From NCBI GenBank assembly GCA_963924555.1, contig OZ004581.1, positions 7,727,338-7,791,337 on the forward strand: DNA of 64,000 nucleotides. Reading direction: 5' to 3'. Of the stretch, positions 58,901 through 64,000 are shown one piece after another. The position numbers and the translations under genes were made by a program. Source of the DNA: Crambe crambe. Taxonomy: Eukaryota; Porifera; Demospongiae; Poecilosclerida; Crambeidae. The number at the start of each line of letters is the position of its first letter. Within the stretch, counting starts at the first letter, position 1. The notes under the pieces were generated by a model. The model was not told the origin of the DNA and did not search any database. It saw only the letters and a list, made by a program, of their open reading frames with translations.

Positions 58901-60297
58901 TGAAATTTTCGCAGGGGAAATATTTCATGGTTTCATTGTAAGGGAATTTGTTGTTTGTTTGTTCAAAATCATGAAAATTTACAACAGGGTATTTTAATCT
59001 CTGATATTTAATCTCTTTTATCCATTCTGTTTTGTAGTAATTGACTGTGGAGATGCTGATATTGTGAGGCCTATGAACGGGAGTGTTAGTTTGACCACAA
59101 CTACCTTTGGCTCCAGGGCAGTCTTTTCGTGTGATGCTAGTTTTGTACTGAGAGGAGATAGTAATAGGACTTGTGAATCAACAGGATGGTCTGGCAATAA
59201 CCCCTCATGTGGTATGTCTATCAAAATACAACCATCACCAATACCAGTAGACTTTCTTATGGATTCAAGGAAACAGGGAAAAAAAAACAACCTTAAGCTA
59301 TAATCAGTATTATTTTCTGCATCCCTGCATGTACTGTTAACTAATTTACCACTGGATATTAGAAATCTCTAGCCCTAGAAACATCTAATCAGGACAGCAA
59401 ATGGTCAAGGAATCAGACTTTAGTTCAAAAAAGCCATGTGAGTGTGACATTTTCATGGGTTAAAAATTTTAAAGCTAAAATTGAAGTATGAAGCATATTT
59501 ATATTTCCCTCTATACTATAGCTGCATTTTATATGCATTTATATGGCAATAAGAATATTGACCTATTATTATTAACTACATTTACATGAATTTTATCATC
59601 CCACGTCCAGTTTTTGACTGTGGATCGACAGATATCCAGAGACCAGTAAATGGAAATGTCAATCTGACTGAAAAAACTACAATAGGTTCTCGAGCTTTCT
59701 TTTCATGTGAAGTCGGATTTGAACTTGTCGGAGATGCAACCAGGACTTGCCAACTCACAGGATGGACTGGCAGCAACCCCACATGTGGTACGTCCATTGA
59801 GAACACATAGACAGTTAGAAAAGTCAGAAGAGGGTTATAACAGACAGTTTGAACACTGTAGAAAGTGCACACTACCCACCTTTTTATGTAACGCTTCTGT
59901 TATTACACGTCCAGTGTGACCTATGATCCCTGTAATAATTAATACTTATTGCACACTTCTGCGTTGAATATCATGATTTATTACTACCCGAGGTGGGAAT
60001 ATTTCACGAGGTCGTACTGCATGTTTTACTATGTTTTCATTGAGAGATTCCAATGTACGTAGATGTTATATACTTTAATTAATTAATTGTTATACAAGGG
60101 GTCATGTCCCACTGCATTGTATGAAGTTTAAGTTTAGCTCTATTTCAAATCTGTCTCTTCTTTCCGCAGTTGCTCCTGCTACGGCCCCCATGACACTAGG
60201 ACAGAGCAATGCAGCTTCAAAGCAGAGTTCTAGTTCTCTCAAACTCATGTTTATTGCCACTATCACTGCTATCTTACTAGCAGTCACTCAACAATAA
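51099..60297 (+). CDS. GPI-anchored-type surface protein with 21 CCP (sushi) domains
   Basis: Exon 1 (51099-51162) is a signal peptide, M-Y-L-L-L-A-V-L-T-I-S-L. Then one CCP per phase-1 exon: 51910-52083, 52155-52328, 52409-52582, 52654-52827, 52974-53150, 53232-53405, 53477-53650, 53722-53895, 53969-54142, 54296-54469, 54539-54712, 54849-55052, 55112-55285, 55803-55976, 56305-56481, 56862-57035, 57658-57834, 58080-58256, 58487-58663, 59038-59211, 59611-59787. The last exon, 60170-60297, gives 1297 residues in all. Each CCP has four Cys and a G-W-[SNT]-G motif. The C-terminus is Ser/Ala-rich, then hydrophobic (L-K-L-M-F-I-A-T-I-T-A-I-L-L-A-V) with no basic tail: a GPI-anchor signal rather than a membrane-plus-cytoplasm exon. 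CCP chains bind complement or adhesion partners in other animals; CD55 is a short GPI-anchored example. Exons 2-12 with their introns are near-identical duplicates. CCP12 is 10 residues longer. Confidence 0.88.
52877..52940. repeat. (CT)n microsatellite
   Basis: About 32 CT units lie in the intron before CCP5, ending some 33 bases before its acceptor. The Leu-Ser frames read here are artefacts. Confidence 0.95.
54750..54840 (+). pseudogene. Remnant 3' end of a CCP exon plus its intron
   Basis: 'aggatggtctggtagaaacc ctttatgtgg' and the following intron bases (tatgtataaaataaaa, gatatattaatccccta) repeat the end of the ninth CCP exon and its intron at 54110-54200. The rest of the exon is absent. 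It marks a breakpoint of unequal exchange in the tandem array. Confidence 0.8.
57401..57616. repeat. AACAT pentanucleotide satellite with periodic slips
   Basis: About 42 ATAAC/AACAT units, broken every 25-40 bases by an extra 'ataat' unit. It lies in the intron before CCP17. Long Cys/Tyr/Val/Met frames on the minus strand are artefacts. Confidence 0.95.
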
Positions 60298-62623
60298 TAG
60301 GGAAATCTCATACTCATATAATCATAACTACTGCCATTTTCTTTTCTTTTCATTCCAACTCCTCAACTTTGTTATCATCACCATTATTAGGCTATCAATA
60401 GGCAGCTATGTGATTTTTCATCTAGACCTCATTATTTTTGTCCTTGAATCTATACAGCAACTTATTCTTATTTATTTTACATAGATTCATAATAATATTA
60501 GCTAGCTATTAAAAAATGGGTTAAATTAACCATGATTTTTACCTCCTTGCTCACAATCATCAGATTCACAATGAAGGTCCCCTTATAAATTTCTGGATCA
60601 GCCCCTGTCATCAAGTCACTGCAAGTACAGTTGTGCTTAGCCACATGATTATATGTTCACAGAGCAAAGATATAACTAGAAGTCCTTATGGGATTCCTAT
60701 ATAGCTGCGTTCTAAATATAGCACACTTATAGGCATCGGATACATAATTGAGTTGATCTCAAACTATTTGTAACGTATGCAGACAAAAGCCAACACAGCT
60801 AGCGGTATTCCATGACAAACGTCTTCATTTACTCTCTTATGCTGATTGTACGACATTTCAAGAAGAATAAAATGCATGTATGAAAATGAAACATCTCAGT
60901 ATTAGCAACTGAACAGAAAAAATTACTTTCGTTGATTAATGTGCAAGCTCATTATTTCTTTCTATACATATATATTACAGCTATTTCTTTTTCTCTAATG
61001 TATTTTAATCAACTAACTCATTCCCACAGAACAAGGCTAGGATTATGATAGCTTTCACTGTGGTTTTCATGACATACTTTTTATTGCTTCTTTTGTTGAA
61101 TCACATACAATTCTCTTTCCTCACGCTCCAGCTAAAACACACATATGCTAATATAATTAGTGATGCATCAAAGGACTCCATGCAGTCTGCTTTACAGTGA
61201 ATGAAGTCTTGCATGCATCCGCTGGCTCAAAATATTCGAGTGAGATTCTTTTCTCCTCTTCTCCATGTTGTATAGGAGATGATTGCATTCACCTCATTCC
61301 CCCTCCCCCCCTTTTCTGAACACACATATAATGCTTCTGGCTTTGTTCCAGGAATGAAGCTATCATAATCCAACCCCCACCCAGGGAACAAAGCTATAAT
61401 CACAATACAAACATAGCAGTGGAATTCCACAATTTCAACAGCAATGAACTGATGCCTCTATATGTGATTATCAAAGTTAATGTAAGTGCATCAGTACAGA
61501 TCAAGCATCCATGGGTGAATAGCATCGTAGTTTTTGATTGATGAGGCAAGTGATAATCATCACATCTAAGTCTCCACAGCCGAGGGGGGTGGGGGCTCTT
61601 GAGGACCGTTGGGAGATAAGGTCAGGGTAGGGGGGAAGTTAAAAACTCCTTATGCACTCATGGCTTGACCAACCAGGTGTACATGACCACATCCAGCATG
61701 CAGCTGCAACAATATGATTTGCATTTTGTACTCTCATGTCTTGTTCTCATGATATTATTTTGCTATGTAGCTAGTACAACTATAAAGAGGTATAATTATG
61801 ATGGAATAACATAGTCAAACTTTATTGAGTGATCTGTCAAACATTTATCGAGTGATCTGTCCTGATTTCCATTCCTGTTGCACATGATTATATACCAAGG
61901 AACTGAAGCAATTTATTCTTCATACTGTGTTATTATTATTTAAAGTACAAAGAGGTTGATAGGGTGGAATGCCTCACAGTTAAACATTTATTAAATGATC
62001 TGTCCTGATTTCCACTAATATAATATATACCTGTTGCACATGACTACACACCAAGGAACTGTTATTCTTCATACTATTTTGCTATACGTATTTACAGTAT
62101 AAAGAGGCGACATAATATTGATCAAGGTGGAATGCTTCACAGTTAAACATATTTTATTGAGTGATCTGCATGTCCGGATTTCCACTAATGATAAAATATC
62201 ATGGCTGCTCCTCAGGTCTAGGAGGAGTCATAGCTATAATATGCTAATAGTGACCTACTATAGCATCATCCAGACACAACACAGGAAGGAAATACAAGTA
62301 CATGCCAACACACATGAAAACACAGTCCAGTCAAACTGAACCCTCAAAACATTAGTCATGAAAATTAAGCCAAGAATGAGAAACCTTTCAGACTCAGTTT
62401 GGATGGAGCCTGTGCAATAAAAGCAAGTGTGAAACATACATACAGGAAGTAAGAAAGAAAGTGCCACAGATATTAACAAAGCTACCATCATCCAAAGGAA
62501 AGAAGTCTCCTACAGTTCTAGTATTGTACGAAGAAGCTTCACAGAAGATAACCACACTACCACTGCCATTGCTACATACTCTGTTGTAGTTATTTTTTCA
62601 GTTGTGATAGCTTGAAGAGAATC
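60298..62623. other. Intergenic region E-F (duplicated upstream region)
   Basis: 60298-60935 is unique with no gene seen. From about 60936 it aligns with the region upstream of gene B. It includes the degraded counterpart of the relic transmembrane exon (62216-62339) and the conserved stretch at 62340-62620, presumably the promoter. Confidence 0.55.
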
Positions 62624-64000
62624 ATGCAGATATTGCTAGTGGTATTGGCATCTCTGATAGCCAACAGCTATAGCCAGACTCCAGTACCCCGAACAAATGT
62701 AGGGAGTTGTGCACCTCTGACGATAGACGATTTGGGAAACACTACGATGCTAAGTCGTTCAGGAATCCTCCCAGAATTCTTGCTCGAAGAACCAGGACAA
62801 AGAGACATGCCCATGGCTCAAATCTTTGCCGTTCAGGAGGTGTGTCAAGTTGCAGGTTTAACGAGAGGCACCATCAGCGCCACATCGTTCATCGTTGATT
62901 TTAATTGTACCGTATGTCCAGGAGCCGATAATATGAATCCAGTGAGAGTGACCCAGCAATTTCAGTTGGACTGCAATGCAAATGCAATGCCCTTTAACAA
63001 CATCAACAGGGGTCCAAGTTTTGAATTTCCACTGCCGGGTGTTACTGGCGGGTTCACACGAATTAGGAATCCAGTTGGGAATCTAAATACATCACTCAAT
63101 GACAGATGCGGATTGTGTATCTCAACATTTGCTCGAGACGTAAATGCATCCATTTTAGCCAGAGTCAATAATGAAACTCACTGTGTTGGTAAGAGACTAT
63201 AGAATATTGTTTTCAGTTCGTTTTTTTTTTTGTTTTTGTTTTTGTTTTTCAGCTAGATTTTATATAGCTAGTTAGAATATAGCTATATTGGCATTGAAAC
63301 CATGAGTTAGACACTTTGGGATCAAGTCTACAGGCAGTAATATAGCAATCTCACTTAGCCACTGAAATAGCTAAGGCCACTGTTTATTGATCATTAGTTA
63401 GGCCTTTCAGACTGATGCCGTGGCATAGTATTGGCCATAATGCCATAGTTCTATTCAGTGAAAAACCACAGGAGTTGATACAGTCAGAAGTGATGTGGTA
63501 AAGAAATTCAATTATAATCTGTAGGTCAGAGTAAACTGATGCAGGGCGGGGATGAGAAACTAGCAATAGTGACCTAAACATGCACGCAAAACTATACGAC
63601 TAGCAATCTTATATTTTACAATTTTCTTTTTCTGTTTTGTAATTATAAAGAATGTGATGCAGCATGCAATGAGGGACAGATGAGATGCGTTGGTCCTGGC
63701 CCTGACCAATGTTGCAACTGGTACCTCAACAACACATGTGTGGCTACCTGTCCTTCTCCTTCAGTGGGAGACATTGATACATTTGATTGTGGTGAGTACT
63801 TGGGAGAATTATCCCATATATTATTACAATAGACAAACTTGACCAGACAATAAACCTCAGATTTTATCTTTAAAATTTTCCCCATGTCAAAACTCCACAG
63901 CTGAAGTACAATTGTCTACCATGCATATCACGTATATTATGGATAGTTATTCTCTGATGAAGTGTGCCATTTTTCAGAAAAGTGTACTTGCTAATGACTA
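60936..64000. repeat. Segmental duplication, copy 2 (runs off window)
   Basis: This is the second copy of 39066-41880. It extends through receptor F exons 1 and 2 to the window end, where 'ctctgatgaagtgtgccatt' and 'gtgtacttgctaatgacta' match bases just before the CCP exon of gene B. Exons are far more similar than introns. Confidence 0.9.
62624..64000 (+). CDS. Receptor F: recent copy of receptor B, 3' part outside window
   Basis: Exon 1 (62624-63188, 565 nt) and exon 2 (63651-63791, 141 nt) have exactly the lengths and phases of gene B. The signal peptide, 8-Cys domain and Furin-like domain are nearly identical in protein sequence. About eight to ten residues differ in exon 1 (for example K-E-P-E-Q to E-E-P-G-Q and C-N-V-C-T to C-T-V-C-P). 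In exon 2 'GAGGGACAGATGAGATGC' gives Q-M-R-C where B has Q-R-R-C. The CCP, membrane and tail exons lie beyond 64000, so it cannot be told whether the tail keeps the tyrosine repeats. Expression, if any, would share the regulation of B because the upstream region was duplicated with it. Confidence 0.85.

Overview
The window looks like nuclear DNA of an animal, most probably a demosponge such as Amphimedon. It is AT-rich, full of TAGCTAGC-type simple sequence and small palindromic elements. Genes have many short introns with GT..AG ends, and there is a tandem array of CCP (sushi) receptor genes. The species is inferred from style and gene content only.

Left part (1-24 kb): mobile and decaying sequence. 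Two related RING-type zinc-finger genes lie at 294-796 (+, only the last exon in the window) and 8958-10403 (-). They share an exon boundary of the same phase and the same peptide across it. A five-exon integrase-like DDE gene (10666-16184, +) has an open frame except for a 1372-bp TA-flanked element inserted in exon 2. A second element with long inverted repeats and an 11-bp direct repeat is nested inside that one. A second integrase copy (18534-19428, +) is frameshifted and faces a frameshifted UBZ/HECT ubiquitin-ligase gene (19717-22883, -). A hAT-type C-terminal fragment (22950-23728, +) follows.

Middle (24-35.6 kb): one conserved gene on the minus strand, DNA topoisomerase II, in 17 exons whose phases all agree, about 1527 residues. 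The first roughly 110 residues, including the N-box of the ATPase domain, are not in the window.

Right part (36.5-64 kb): a plus-strand receptor cluster. Genes A (36525-39057), B (40643-45164), D (45528-48980) and F (62624 to beyond the window end) share one plan: signal peptide, an 8-cysteine N-terminal domain I cannot name, one 47-residue Furin-like cysteine-rich exon, one or two CCP domains, then a transmembrane exon. The cytoplasmic tails differ. A and B carry repeated N-[VI]-[AS]-Y tyrosine motifs, while D has a short tail without them. F is a recent copy of B including its upstream region. Gene E (51099-60297) encodes 21 CCP domains followed by a C-terminal hydrophobic tail resembling a GPI-anchor signal, the layout of a decay-accelerating-factor-like surface protein. 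Together the cluster looks like a candidate sponge surface-recognition or immune receptor locus that evolves by exon and gene duplication. That role is inference.
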